From NCBI GenBank assembly GCA_027627225.1, contig CM051029.1:16979656-17043655 (forward strand): a stretch of 64,000 bases of DNA. Reading direction: 5' to 3'. The translations under genes were made by a program, and so were the position numbers. Source of the stretch: Congeria kusceri. Its lineage: Eukaryota; Mollusca; Bivalvia; Myida; Dreissenidae. Below, one piece after another: positions 9,791 to 24,590 of this stretch. Numbering within the stretch: the stretch's first letter is position 1; each line of letters starts with the position of its first letter. The notes below the pieces were generated by a model. It searched no databases. It was not told the origin of the DNA and saw nothing but the letters and a program-made list of their open reading frames with translations.

Positions 9791-12700
9791 GTGAACTAAA
9801 ACACAGAAACATACCGCATTGGCAGAATAGGCTATGTACTTGTAGATTATGAATACTATGTTGTTTGTTATTGTTTTTAATCGGTTGTATTTCTTCATTT
9901 TCTTGTCATCTCTGAATGAATTTATTGATAGTATTTAATAGACCAGTGACTGAGTGCACTGGTAGTAAGGAATTGTTTCGCGGTTCTGATTGGTCCTGTG
10001 ATCAGTGATCTCCCCTGTTCCACGATATTGAAAGCAGTATCAGTGGAAGCCACTGTGCAATTGCCATCTCAGAAACGATACTTGCTTTCGAGTTGCGGTA
10101 CTAAAGACTCCGGCTATCGCCCCTATCTAAAAACTGTAAAGCGGATTTCCGCCGATTCGTTTAAATGTTTTACACGGTGGAACGTTAGTGCATTTATCTT
10201 TTAGATTTGACTCAATCATTATGCGCATGATTATATACAGTTATTCATTAACCCTCGGTATAAATCCTGAGCTGTACTGTTAGGAATAAAAAAGTTACTA
10301 AACAGTTTATCCGCAATTGTTTGGTTGTTTACGAATTGAACGGCTTATGATTTCTGCCTTTTTGGCAATGAACCTCTGAATGTTTTGTACAGGGAATCTT
10401 CATATAAGCGTCGAAATTCGAAATGTTACCCCCCTTTTCACAGCTGGCCAGCACAGTAACCCCACTGACCGTAACTGGTACTAATGAAATGAACACACGA
10501 AGACGATCATTTTACTTAACACCCATTCACTTAAAAGTGAGTTAGTGAAGTTGCTTTTATTAGACGTAAAATTACTTTTTTACTTGTTTCTCAGTTGCAG
10601 TATACATGTGCATGTATATTTCTTGAGAATTCCGTTATTACCAGTGTCAGTAAGTGGTGTTACTGTGGTCCCCAGTTGTAAAAAAGGGGTGTTCCATTCC
10701 GAATTTCGACGCTTTTATGACGATTGCCTGTACAAAACAATCAGGCGTTCAAAAAAGGGAAGGAAACGGCGTACGGTCCCGAAAAATTGTCCAATATTCA
10801 ATTTTTAATAACTGAGACATATAGTCTCTATAAAAGAGTATATTTATCCTGTTATGTTCGACTAAAGGTAATCACTGGTCTAAAGTTTCTGCCAAAAATA
10901 TACTGTGAAATCGCGAAATGAAAAAGTCATTGGTTTTCAAAATATAATAGACTCTATTTATTGTTGTATTATAATTTATACTTGTCCGCTTTGGTCCTCC
11001 TTTTCTTCAAGCGAAAGGTCCAACATCTCCTGAAAATAATATTTAAACTAAAAATATGTCACAATACACCATATGACCAGGGCACACAGTTTTCATGGAT
11101 AATAACATTTAACTTTGGCATGACTTGAAAATCCATTAAAAGTAAAACCCAAACGCATTATTTATATGTACTGTCGAGTAGATTATGTAGGACTTAATCC
11201 TCAATTTACTGGTTACATTGAACTAGTGTATACTACTGAATGTAACATTTAAAAATTAGTTGAATGTGCATTTCAATTTTGCACGCTATCATTAGCGGTA
11301 GGCATTATTGAAAACAGTCAATATAATAAGGCTATGGCTTCGATCAATCGCAGGTGTATAAACTTTAAAAAGTTATTGATTTACTTTCACCGAGAAAAGA
11401 AAACATTTCACGTTAACATAAATAACTGGAAATATTATAATATGCAAGTGATCAGTTGAAATGGCGCCAGAGTTCAACATGCGTGGTAGTACATACAAAA
11501 AGCTAACTGCAAATTGATTCAATCTGCGCAAAGTAATGAAAACTTGTAACGCACGTTATAGTGTGCTTGTGCGATGATTGTTACTAATGTCTAACTAAAG
11601 CATACTAAACCACATATAGTAAACAATCGTTCTATGTTGTTTCACCACGATACCGTTAACTCAGGCGATTAAGCACGCATTGCAATATATGACTGTTCAG
11701 TAACACATTAATTTATTATATTGTTTGTATCAAATATTTTCTTGGCATGTTTTCCATTATAAATAAATGGAGAACTAACTTTAAAAACTGTATTCATCAT
11801 TTTGTCCTCTATATATTATACTAGTAAAGCATTGCTTATAAGACTTTGGGCAAATATTGTCTTACTTTTTATACGAAAGACCATTTCTGTGGCGGAATGT
11901 TGTTATTTAATATATATTACATATTGCAGCGACCAATTTTTTCCACGTTACTTTTCCGTGTTGAAATTACTAATAGGTTAATAAACGGCTATGGTTCGCC
12001 TTTAGGCCGAATCGGCGCACCATCGGCAGTATTGGTCCTTTATTACATATCTTCAACGCATGGTTTTAATGAAGTACATTGATTTATTAAACCATCAAAC
12101 TGTACTTATTACAAAAAATACATGAACACACGTTTAGCTCATCTGCCGGAATTTCAGTTCTCTCCCTTACTTTGAAGCAAATTTTTTTTACCCGATAAAC
12201 ACCCGATTTCGTTTTTCTTGTCTTTTCATATTTTTTGTGGAACCAACGAGGCTAGATTGAACTTTACCGGTACGCGGATCGCGCATGCTCAATGAACAGT
12301 GGCTCGTTGCTATGTCTGAGTAAACATATCTCCGCCATATTGGATTCGCCTGCACCCGACTTTGCCGATAGTTCGAGTTTTGTATATTACGAAGTTTAAA
12401 TGTTGTGTTTTCTTTGTTTTATCAGCGTCTTTAATGTTTAAAATAGATTCAGATATCAAAATGATTGGCAGGAGCTTTTCAACTGACCATATTATTTTAT
12501 CATGAACATTTGACACATTAATAATATTTTTTTAAAGCGGGCGTGGGAACGGCATCCACCCTTATGAAAGGAAACATTTAATTCATTTCACTTATCAATG
12601 CTTGGTTTGAAATGCATCTCGAGATTTTATGGTTAATTATTTGTTTTAAGTGTGTTTGTGGTGAAGACAGTCCCTATAGTGTAAACATTGTCTCGTTTAA

Positions 12701-13421
12701 AAACATTTGTTAAATGCCTACCTACCTATTTTTGTCCGTATTTGTCACGCGATGATGTTCATTTTTGATGACATTTACTTCAAAATGGCCGAAAGTAAAC
12801 TTTCTTTTCGTTCTCAGTGCAATTCGTGGTTATTATTCACTAATATTATTTATAAATGAATATTAATCATAAAATGCATCAACAATCTCTAAAACACATT
12901 ATTTTTCACTTTTATTGCGTTTTTAACTTTTTATACATAAACGAAACGCTAGCACGTGCGGTTGTATATAAAGTCGCAGAAGGCGTCTAAAGACCAAGAT
13001 AGACGTGAAGCGTGTACACATTCTACTAAAATATATGTACCGGTAAAGTTCAATTGCCCCATTAACGAATTCATGGGTATCAATTTCTCATTGTCTTGAA
13101 TATGGCCCACAAATTCCAGTAACGTTCTACTGAAACTTTTAGCATACGCTCCGCTGCAGCCATTTAGACTATACCAATGACGTCACCGCTCCGTTAACGA
13201 CGGTGCGAGAAATCTATCGTATGCCTAAATACTCGTATTTCGGCACAAGTAGAAAACCCCGTATTTGGCACAGGACATGTGCATGCCCGGGACTTAGAGA
13301 ACGGTGTCCGTTAAAAATTTACGTAAATGTGTTACTATTTATAGTAAGGTATGTAATAAATATATGTTAATACACGGCTATGTCGTGCCTTTAGGCCGTA
13401 CCGGAGCACCTTCGAAGTATT
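9791..13421. repeat. Tandem monomer U3 (3631 bp)
   Basis: Third monomer. Three deletions are shared only with U4: about 65 bp before GAACCTCTGAATG (10370) that removes the outer part of the left inverted-repeat arm, about 85 bp at CTATCATTAGCGG (11288), and a block before ATACGAAAGACC (11871). Remaining landmarks are inverted-repeat arms 10370-10485 and 10637-10779, micro-exon 10982-11029, plus small ORF 11461-11517, minus small ORFs 12264-12338 and 13080-13163, CACGTG/TATATAAAG 12953-12973 and CRE 13178-13185. Confidence 0.9.
10982..11029 (-). other. Candidate micro-exon E1, copy U3
   Basis: It reads EMLDLSLEEKEDQSGQ between the same AG and GTATAA boundaries. By eye it differs from U2 at roughly 11 of 48 positions, nearly all amino-acid changing, whereas more than 100 flanking bases show about five differences. 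Confidence 0.4.
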
Positions 13422-16400
13422 GTGAACTAAAACACAGAAACATACCGCATTGGCAGAATAGGCTATGTACTTGTAGAGTATGAATACTATGTTGTTTGTT
13501 ATTGTTTTTAATCGGTTGTATTTCTTCATTTTCTTGTCATCTCTGAATGAATTTATTGATAGTATTTAATAGACCAGTGACTGAGTGCACTGGTAGTAAG
13601 GAATTGTTTCGCGGTTCTGATTGGTCCTGTGATCAGTGATCTCCCCTGTTCCACGATATTGAAAGCAGTATCAGTGGAAGCCACTGTGCAATTGCCATCT
13701 CAGAAACGATACTTGCTTTCGAGTTGCGGTACTAAAGACTCCGGCTATCGCCCCTATCTAAAAACTGTAAAGCGGATTTCCGCCGATTCGTTTAAATGTT
13801 TTACACGGTGGAACGTTAGTGCATTTATCTTTTAGATTTGACTCAATCATTATGCGCAGGATTATATACAGTTATTCATTAACCCTCGGTATAAATCCTG
13901 AACTGTACTGTTAGGAATAAAAAAGTTACTAAACAGTTTATCCGCAATTGTTTGGTTGTTTACGAATTGAACGGCTTATGATTTCTGCCTTTTTGGCAAT
14001 GAACCTCTGAATGTTTTGTACAGGGAATCTTCATATAAGCGTCGAAATTCGAAATGTTACCCCCTTTTCACAGCTGGCCAGCACAGTAACCCCACTGACC
14101 GTAACTGGTACTAATGAAATGAACACACGAAGACGATCATTTTACTTAACACCCATTCACTTAAAAGTGAGTTAGTGAAGTTGCTTTTATTAGACGTAAA
14201 ATTACTTTTTTACTTGTTTCTCAGTTGCAGTATACATGTGCATGTATATTTCTTGAGAATTCCGTTAGTACCAGTGTCAGTAAGTGGTGTTACTGTGGTC
14301 CCCAGTTGTAAAAAAGGGGTGTTCCATTCCGAATTTCGACGCTTTTATGACGATTGCCTGTACAAAACAATCAGGCGTTCAAAAAAGGGAAGGAAACGGC
14401 GTACGGTCCCGAAAAATTGTCCAATATTCAATTTTTAATAACTGAGACATATAGTCTCTATAAAAGAGTATATTTATCCTGTTATGTTCGACTAAAGGTA
14501 ATCACTGGTCTAAAGTTTCTGCCAAAAATATACTGTGAAATCGCGAAATGAAAAAGTCATTGGTTTTCAAAATATAATAGACTCTATTTATTGTTGTATT
14601 ATAATTTATACTTGTCCGCTTTGGTCCTCCTTTTCTTCAAGCGAAAGGTCCAACATCTCCTGAAAATAATATTTAAACTAAAAATATGTCACAATACACC
14701 ATATGACCAGGGCACACAGTTTTCATGGATAATAACATTTAACTTTGGCATGACTTGAAAATCCATTAAAAGTAAAACCCAAACGCATTATTTATATGTA
14801 CTGTCGAGTAGATTATGTAGGACTTAATCCTCAATTTACTGGTTACATTGAACTAGTGTATACTACTGAATGTAACATTTAAAAATTAGTTGAATGTGCA
14901 TTTCAATTTTGCACGCTATCATTAGCGGTAGGCATTATTGAAAACAGTCAATATAATAAGGCTATGGCTTCGATCAATCGCAGGTGTATAAACTTTAAAA
15001 AGTTATTGATTTACTTGCACCGAGAAAAGAAAACATTTCACGTTAACATAAATAACTGGAAATATTATAATATGCAAGTGATCAGTTGAAATGGCGCCAG
15101 AGTTCAACATGCGTGGTAGTACATACAAAAAGCTAACTGCAAATTGATTCAATCTGCGCAAAGTAATGAAAACTTGTAACGCACGTTATAGTGTGCTTGT
15201 GCGATGATTGTTACTAATGTCTAACTAAAGCATACTAAACCACATATAGTAAACAATCGTTCTATGTTGTTTCACCACGATACCGTTAACTCAGGCGATT
15301 AAGCACGCATTGCAATATATGACTATTCAGTAACACATTAATTTATGATATTGTTTGTATCAAATATTTTCTTGGCATGTTTTCCATTATAAATAAATGG
15401 AGAACTAACTTTAAAAACTGTATTCATCATTTTGTCCTCTATATATTATACTAGTAAAGCATTGCTTATAAGACTTTGGGCAAATATTGTCTTACTTTTT
15501 ATACGAAAGACCATTTCTGTGGCGGAATGTTGTTATTTAATATATATTACATATTGCAGCGACCAATATTTTCCACGTTACTTTTCCGTGTTGAAATTAC
15601 TAATAGGTTAATAAACGGCTACGGTTCGCCTTTAGGCCGAATCGGCGCACCATCGGCAGTATTGGTCCTTTATTACATATCTTCAACGCATGGTTTTAAT
15701 GAAGTACATTGATTTATTAAACCATCAAACTGTACTTATTACAAAAAATACATTAACACACGTTTAGCACCTCTGCCGGAATTTCAGTTCTCTCCCTTAC
15801 TTTGAAGCAATTTTTTTTACCCGATAAACACCCGATTTCGTTTTTCTTGTTGTATTTTCATATTTTTTGTGGAACCAACGAGGCTAGATTGAACTTTACC
15901 GGTACGCGGATCGCGCATGCTGAATGAGCAGTGGCTCGTTGCTATGTCTGAGTAAACATATCTCCGCCATATTGTATTCGCCTGCACCCGACTTTGCCGA
16001 TAGTTCGAGTTTTGTATATTACGAAGTTTAAATGTTGTGTTTTCTTTGTTTTATCAGCGTCTTTAATGTTTAAAATAGATTCAGATATCAAAATGATTGG
16101 CAGGAGCTTTTCAACTGACCATATTATTTTATCATGAATATTTGACACATTAATAATATTTTTTAAAAGCGGGCGTGGGAACGGCAGCCACCCTTATGAA
16201 AGGAAACATTTAATTCATTTAACTTATCAATGCTTGGTTTGAAATGCATCTCGAGATTTTATGGTTAATTATTTGTTTCAAGTGTGTTTGTGGTGAAGAC
16301 AGTCCCTATAGTTTAAACATTGCCTTGTTTGAAAACATTTGTTAAATGCCTAACTACCTATTTTTGTCAGCATTTGTCACGCGATGATTTTTTTTTGGTG

Positions 16401-17056
16401 ACATTTACTTCAAAATGGCGGAAAGTAAACTTTCTTTTCGTTCTCAGTGCAATTCGTGGTTATTATTCACTAATATTATTTATAAATGAATATTAATCAT
16501 AAAATGCATCAACAATCTCTAAAACACATTATTTTTCACTTTTATTGAGTTTTTAACTTTTTATACATAAACGAAACGCTAGCACGTGCGGTTGTATATA
16601 AAGTCGCAGAAGGCGTCTAAAGACCAAGATAGACGTGAAGCGTGTACACATTCTACTAAAATATATGTACCGGTAAAGTTCAATTGCCCCATTAACGAAT
16701 TCATGGGTATCAATTTCTCATTGTCTTGAATATGGCCCACAAATTCCAGTAACGATCAACTGAAACTTTTAGCGTACGCTCCGCTGCAGCCATTTAAACT
16801 ATACCAATGACGTCACCGCTCCGTTAACGACGGTGCTAGAAATCTATCTTATGCCTAAATACTCGTAATTCGGCACATCGGAAGTAGAAAACCCCGTATT
16901 TGGCACGAAACATGTGTATGCCCGGGACTTAGAGAACGGTGTCCGTTAAAAATTAACGTAAATGTGTTACTATTTATAGTAAGGTATGTAATAAATATAT
17001 GTTAATACACGGCTATATCGTGCCTTTAGGCCGTACCGGAGCACCTTCGAAGTATT
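13422..17056. repeat. Tandem monomer U4 (3635 bp)
   Basis: Fourth monomer, almost identical to U3 over its first ~2.2 kb, including the three private deletions; its second part resembles U5 at some sites. Landmarks are inverted-repeat arms 14001-14115 and 14266-14410, micro-exon 14612-14659, plus small ORF 15091-15147, minus small ORFs 15896-15970 and 16710-16793, CACGTG/TATATAAAG 16583-16603 and CRE 16808-16815. Confidence 0.9.
14612..14659 (-). other. Candidate micro-exon E1, copy U4
   Basis: Identical to the U3 copy (EMLDLSLEEKEDQSGQ), as expected from the recent U3/U4 duplication. Confidence 0.4.
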
Positions 17057-20000
17057 GTGAACTAAAACACAGAAACATACCGCATTGGCAGGATAGGCTA
17101 TGTACTTGTAGATTATGAATACTATGTTGTTTGTTATTGTTTTTAATCGGTTGTATTTCTTCATTTTCTTGTCATCTCTGAATGAATTTATTGAGAGTAT
17201 TTAATAGACCACTGACTGAGTGCACTGACAGCAAGGAATTGTTTCGCGGTTCTAATTGGTCCTGTGATCAGTGATCTCCCCTGTTCTACGATATTGAAAG
17301 CAGAATCAGCGGAGGCCATCTCAGAAACGCTTTCGAGTTGCTGTACTAAGGACTCCGGCTATCGCCACTATCTAAAAACTGAAAAGCGGATTTCCGCTGA
17401 TTTTTTAATGATTTACACATGTGAATTTAGTGCATTTATCTTCTAGATTTGACTCAATCATTATGCGCAGGATGATAAACAGTTATTCATTAACCCTATA
17501 AATCCTGAGCTGTACTGTTAGGAATACAAAAGTTACTAAAGAATTTATACGCAATTGTTTGGTTGTTTACGACTTGAACGGCTTATGATTTCTGTCTTTT
17601 TGGCAATTTATAAATTTGTACAAGTAGTTTCCGTACAAAATAGAACTTGCACAGCTTTGGCGTACACCTTTCTTGAACCTCTGAATGTTTTGTACAGGGA
17701 ATCTTCATATAAGCGTCGAAATTCGAAATGTTACCCCCATTTTCACAACTGGCTAGCACAGTAACCCCACTTACCGTAACTGGTACTAATGAAATGAATA
17801 CGAAGACGATCATTTTACTTGACACCCATTCACTTAAAAGTGAGTTATTGAAATTGCTTTTATTACACGTAAAATTACATTTCTACTTGTTTCTCAGTTG
17901 CAGTATACATGTGCTTGTATATTTCTTGAGAATTCCATTAGTACCAGTGTCAGTAAGTGGGGTTACTGTGGTCCCCAGTTGTAAAATGGGGTGTTCCATT
18001 CCGAATTTCGACGCTTTTATGACGATTACCTGTACGAAACAATCAGGCGTTCAAAAAAGGGAAGGAAACGGCGTACGGTCCCGTAAAATTGTCCAATATT
18101 CAATTTTTAATAACTGAGACATATTGTCTCATCAAAGAGTATGTTTATCATGTTATGTTCGACTAAAGGTAAGCACAGGTCTACAGTTTCTGCAAAAAAA
18201 TATACTGTGAAATCGCGAAATGAAAATGTCATTGTTTTTCAAACTATAATAGACTCTATTTATTGTTGTATTACAATTTATACCGGTCTGCTTTGGTCCT
18301 TCTTTTCTTCATGCGAAAAGTTCGTCCTCTTCTGAAAATAATATTTAAAGTTAAAATATGTCAAAATACACCACATGACCAGGGCACACAGTTTTCATGG
18401 ATAATAACATTTAACTTTGGCATGACTTGAAAATCCATTAAAAGTAAAACCCAAACGCATTATTTATATGTACTGTCGAGTAGATTATGTAGGACTTAAT
18501 CCTCAATTTACTGGTTACATTGAACTAGTGTATACTACTGAATGTAAAATTTGAAAATTAGTTGAATGTGCATTTCAATTTTGCACGCTATCATTTTTTA
18601 ATAAGATATATTTTTGGAGATTGCTCATAATGCTTTTCATAGAAACGACAACGTATATAGATGTTTCACTGGCAATAACGGTAGGCATTATTGAAAACAC
18701 TCAATATAAAAAAGCTATGGCTTACAGAATCGCAGGTGTATAAACTTTAAAAGGTTATTAAGTTACTTTCACCGAGAAAAGAAAACATTTCACGTTAACA
18801 TAACTGGAAATATTATATTATATAGGTGATCAGCTAAAATGGCGGCAGTGTTCAACATGCGTGCTAGTACATACAAAAAGCTAACTGCAAACTGATACAA
18901 TCTGCGCAAAGTAATGAAAACTTGTAACGCACGTTATAGTGTGCTTGTGCGATGATTGTTACTAATGTCTAACTAAAGCATACTAAACCACATATAGTAA
19001 ACAATCTTTCTATGTTATTTCACCATGATTCCGTTAACTCAGGCGATTAATCACGCATTGCAATATATGACTGTTCAGTAACACATTAATTTATGATATT
19101 GTTTGTATCAAATATTTTCTTAGCATGTGTTCCATTAAAAATAAATGGAGAACTAACTTTAAAATCTGTATTCATCATTTTGTCCTCTATATATTATACT
19201 AGTAAAGCATTGCTTATAAGACTTTGGGCAAATATTGCCTTACTTTTTATATACTTAATATTTGATTGACGCCAATATTTGTGCGATGAGCCTTACAGCT
19301 TAACGAAAGACCATTTCTGTGGCGGAATGTTCTTATTTAATTTATATTACATATTGAAGCGACCAGTGTTTTCCACGTTCCTTTTCCATGTTGAAATTAC
19401 TAATAGGTTAATACACGGCTATGGTTCGCCTTTAGGCCGAATCGGCGCACCATCGGCAGTATTGGTCCATTATTACATACCTTGAACATAAGGTTTTAAT
19501 GAAGTACATTGATTTATTAAACCATCAAACTGCACTTATTACAAAAAATACATTAAAATACGTGTATCTCCTCTGCCGGAATTCAGTTCTCTCCCTTACT
19601 TTGAAGCAAGTTTGTTTTACCCGATAAACACCCGATTTCGTTATTCTTTTTGTATTTTCATGTCTTTTTGTGGAATCAACGAGGCTAGATTGAACATTAC
19701 CGGTACGCGGATCGCGCATGCGCAATGAGCAGTGGCTCGTTGCTATGTCTGAGCAAACATTGCCGATAGTTCGAGTTTTGTATATTACGAAGTTTAAATG
19801 TTGTGTTTTCTTTGTTTTATCAGCGTCTTTTTTGTTTAAAATAGATTCAGATATCAAAATGATTGGCAGGAGCTTTTCAACTGACCATATTATTTTATCA
19901 TGAATATTTGACACATTAATAATATTTTTTAAATGCGGGTGTGCGAACGGCAGCCACCCGTATGAAATGAAACATTTAATTCATTTCACTTATCAATGCT

Positions 20001-20825
20001 TGGTTTGAAAAGCATCTCGTGATTTTGTGGTTAATTATTTGTTTTAAGTGTGTTTGTGGTGAAGACAGTCCCTATAGTGTAAACATTGTCTGGTTTAAAA
20101 ACATTTGTTAAATGCCTACCTACCTATTTTTGTCAGCATTTGTCACGCGATGATGTTTTTTTTTTGGTGACATTTACTTTAAAATGGCGCAAAGTAAACT
20201 TTCTTTTCGTTCTCAGTGCAATTCGTGGTTATTATTCACTAATATTATTTATAAATGAATATTAATCATAAAATGCATCAACAATCTCTAAAACACATTA
20301 TTTTTCACTTTTATTGAGTTTTTAACTTTTTATACATAAACGAAACGCTAGCACGTGCAGTTGTATATAAAGTCGCAGGAGGCGCCTAAAGACCTATATA
20401 GACGTGAAGCGTGTACACATTCTACTAAAATATATGTACCGGTAAAGTTCAATTGCCCCATTAACGAATTCATGGGTATCAATTTCTCATTGTCTTGAAT
20501 ATGGCCCACAAATTCCAGTAACGATCAACTGAAACTTTTAGCGTACGCTCCGCTGCAGCCATTTAGACTATACCAATGACGTCACCGCTCCGTTAACGAC
20601 GGTGCGAGAAATCTATCTTATGCCTAAATACTCGTATTTCGGCACATCGGAAGTAGAAAACCCCGTATTTGGCACGAGACATGTGTATGCCCGGGACTTA
20701 GAGAACGGTGTCCGTTAAAAATTAACGTAAATGTGTTACAATTTATAGTAAGGTATGTAATAAATATATGTTAATACACGGCTATGTCGTGCCTTTAGGC
20801 CGTACCGGAGCACCTTCGAAGTATT
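17057..20825. repeat. Tandem monomer U5 (3769 bp)
   Basis: Fifth monomer. It shares with U6 the short TTAACCCTATAAATCC form, a 2-bp change at GTAAAATGGGGTG that opens a 129-codon chance frame across the foldback, and a ~35-bp deletion that removes the MAEIC start. Inverted-repeat arms are at 17659-17790 and 17937-18080, micro-exon 18284-18331, plus small ORF 18839-18895, minus small ORF 20479-20562, CACGTG/TATATAAAG 20352-20372 and CRE 20577-20584. Confidence 0.9.
18284..18331 (-). other. Candidate micro-exon E1, copy U5
   Basis: It reads KRTNFSHEEKKDQSRP. Six of the first twelve bases differ from U6 although the neighbouring ~100 bases differ at only about three. Confidence 0.4.
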
Positions 20826-23800
20826 GTGAACTAAAACACAGAAACATACCGCATTGGCAGAATAGGCTATGTACTTGTAGATTATGAATACTATGTTGTT
20901 TGTTATTGTTTTTAATCGGTTGTATTTCTTCATTTTCTTGTCATCTCTGAATGAATTTATTGATAGTATTTAATAGACCAGTGACTGAGTGCACTGGTAG
21001 TAAGGAATTGTTTCGCGGTTCTGATTGGTCCTGTGATCAGTGATCTCCCCTGTTCCACGATATTGAAAGCAGAATCAGCGGAGGCCATCTCAGAAACGCT
21101 TTCGAGTTGCGGTACTAAGGACTCCGGCTATCGCCACTATCTAAAAACTGAAAAGCGGATTTCCGCTGATTTTTTAATGATTTACACAGGTGAATTTAGT
21201 GCATTTATCTTCTAGATTTGACTCAATCATTATGCGCAGGATGATAAACAGTTATTCATTAACCCTATAAATCCTGAGCTGTACTGTTAGGAATACAAAA
21301 GTTACTAAAGAATTTATACGCAATTGTTTGGTTGTTTACGACTTGAACGGCTTATGATTTCTGTCTTTTTGGCAATTTATAAATTTGTACAAGCAGTTTC
21401 CGTACAAAACAGAACTTGTACAGCTTTGGCCTACACCTTTCATGAACCTCTGAATGTTTTGTACAGGGAATCTTCATATAAGCGTCGAAATTCGAAATGT
21501 TACCCCCATTTTCACAACTGGCCAGCACAGTAACCCCACTTACCGTAACTGGTACTAATGAAATGAATACGAAGACGATCATTTTACTTAACACCCATTC
21601 ACTTAAAAGTGAGTTATTGAAATTGCTTTTATTAGACGTAAAATTACTTTTTTACTTGTTGCTCAGTTGCAGTATACATGTGCTTGTATATTTCTTGAGA
21701 ATTCCATTAGTACCAGTGTCAGTAAGTGGGGTTACTGTGGTCCCCAGTTGTAAAATGGGGTGTTCCATTCCGAATTTCGACGCTTTTATGACGATTACCT
21801 GTACGAAACAATCAGGCGTTCAAAAAAGGGAAGGAAACGGCGTACGGTCCCGTAAAATTGTCCAATATTCAATTTTTAATAACTGAGACATATTGTCTCA
21901 TCAAAGAGTATGTTTATGATGTTATGTTCGACTAAAGGTAAGCACAGGTCTACAGTTTCTGCAAAAAATATACTGTGAAATCGCGAAATGAAAATGTCAT
22001 TGTTTTTCAAAATATAATAGACTCTATTTATTGTTGTATTATAATTTATACCGGTCTGCTTTGGTCCTTCTTTTCTTCATGCGAAAAGTTCAACATCTCC
22101 TGAAAATAATATTTAAAGTAAAAATATGTCAAAATACACCACATGACCAGGGCACACAGTTTTCATGGATAATAACATTTAACTTTGGCATGACTTGAAA
22201 ATCCATTAAAAGTAAAACCCAGACGCATTATTTATATGTACTGTCGAGTAGATTATGTAGGACTTAATCCTCAATTTACTGGTTACATTGAACTAGTGTA
22301 TACTACTGAATGTAAAATTTGAAAATTAGTTAAATGTGCATTTCAATTTTGCACGCTATCATTTTTTAATAAGATATATTTTTGGAGATTGCTCATAATG
22401 CTTTTCATAGAAACGACAACGTATATAGGTGTTTCACTGGCAATAACGGTAGGCATTATTGAAAACAGTGAATATAAAAAAGCTATGGCTTACAGAATCG
22501 CAGGTGTATAAACTTTAAAAAGTTATTAAGTTACTTTCACCGAGAAAAGAAAACATTTCACGTTAACATAACTGGAAATATTATATTATATAAGTGATCA
22601 GCTAAAATGGCGGCAGTGTTCAACATGCGTGCTAGTACATACAAAAAGCTAACTGAAAACTGATTCAATCTGCGCAAAGTAATGAAAACTTGTAACGCAC
22701 GTTATAGTGTGCTTGTGCGATGATTGTTACTAATGTCTAACTAAAGCATACTAAACCACATATAGTAAACAATCTTTCTATGTTATTTCACCATGATTCC
22801 GTTAACTCAGGCGATTAATCACGCATTGCAATATATGACTGTTCAGTAACACATTAATTTATGATATTGTTTGTATCAAATATTTTCTTAGCATGTGTTC
22901 CATTAAAAATAAATGGAGAACTAACTTTAAAATCTGTATTCATCATTTTGTCCTCTATATATTATACTAGTAAAGCATTGCTTATAAGACTTTGGGCAAA
23001 TATTGCCTTACTTTTTATATACTTAATATTTGATTGACGCCAATATTTGTGCGATGAGCCTTACAGCTTAACGAAAGACCATTTCTGTGGCGGAATGTTC
23101 TTATTTAATTTATATTACATATTGAAGCGACCAGTGTTTTCCACGTTACTTTTCCATGTTGAAATTACTAATAGGTTAATACACGGCTATGGTTCGCCTT
23201 TAGGCCATATCGGCGCACCATCGGCAGTATTGGTCCATTATTACATACCTTGAACATAAGGTTTTAATGAAGTACATTGATTTATTAAACCATCAAACTG
23301 TACTTATTACAAAAAATACATTAAAATACGTGTATCTCCTCTGCCGGAATTCAGTTCTCTCCCTTACTTTGAAGCAAGTTTGTTTTACCCGATAAACACC
23401 CGATTTCGTTATTCTTTTTGTATTTTCATGTCTTTTTGTGGAATCAACGAGGCTAGATTGAACTTTACCGGTACGCGGATCGCGCATGCTCAATGAGCAG
23501 TGGCTCGTTGCTATGTCTGAGCAAACATTGCCGATAGTTCGAGTTTTGTATATTACGAAGTTTAAATGTTGTGTTTTCTTTGTTTTATCAGCGTCTTTTT
23601 TGTTTAAATAGATTCAGATATCAAAATGATTGGCAGGAGCTTTTCAACTGACCATATTATTTTATCATGAATATTTGACACATTAATAATATTTTTTAAA
23701 TGCGGGTGTGGGAACGGCAGCCACCCGTATGAAATGAAACATTTAATTCATTTCACTTATCAATGCTTGGTTTGAAAAGCATCTCGTGATTTTATGGTTA

Positions 23801-24590
23801 ATTATTTTTTAAGTGTGTTTGTGGTGAAGACAGTCCCTGTAGTGTAAACATTGTCTTGTTTAAAAACATTTGTTAAATGCCTACCTACCTATTTTTGTCA
23901 GCATTTGTCACGCGATGATGTTTTTTTTTGGTGACATTTACTTTAAAATGGCGGAAAGTAAACTTTCTTTTCGTTCTCAGTGCAATTCGTGGTTATTATT
24001 CACTAATATTATTTATAAATGAATATTAATCATAAAATGCATCAACAATCTATAAAACACATTATTTTTAACTTTTATTGCGTTTTTAACTTTTTATACA
24101 TAAACGAAACGCTAGCACGTGTAGTTGTATATAAAGTCGCAGGAGGCGCCTAAAGACCTATATAGACGTGAAGCGTGTACACATTCTACTAAAATATATG
24201 TACCGGTAAAGTTCAATTGCCCCATTAACGAATTCATGGGTATCAATTTCTCATTGTCTTGAATATGTCCCACAATTTCCAGTAACGATCTACTGAAACT
24301 TTTAGCGTACGCTCCGCTGCAGCCATTTAAACTATACCAATGACGTCACCGCTCCGTTAACGACGGTGCGAGAAATCTATCTTATGCCTAAATACTCGTA
24401 TTTCGGCACATCGGAAGTAGAAAACCCCGTATTTGGCACACGACATGTGCATGCCCGGGACTTAGAGAACGGTGTCCGTTAAAAATTAACGTAAATGTGT
24501 TACTATTTATAGTAAGGTATGTAATAAATATATGTTAATACACGGCTATGTCGTGCCTTTAGGCCGTACCGGAGCACCTTCGAAATATTG
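20826..24590. repeat. Tandem monomer U6 (3765 bp)
   Basis: Sixth monomer, the closest relative of U5. It ends at CTTCGAAATATTG, where L' begins instead of another monomer. Inverted-repeat arms are at 21428-21559 and 21706-21850, micro-exon 22052-22099, plus small ORF 22607-22663, CACGTG/TATATAAAG 24116-24136, minus 84-bp small ORF 24243-24326 and CRE 24341-24348. Confidence 0.9.
22052..22099 (-). other. Candidate micro-exon E1, copy U6
   Basis: It reads EMLNFSHEEKKDQSRP, a mosaic of the U2-type start and the U5-type end. Confidence 0.4.

Noticed and set aside
17728..18117. 129-codon plus frame across the foldback (also 21497-21886)
   Set aside because: Open only in U5 and U6 because of a shared 2-bp change. 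The other five monomers are frameshifted, so this is not a conserved gene.
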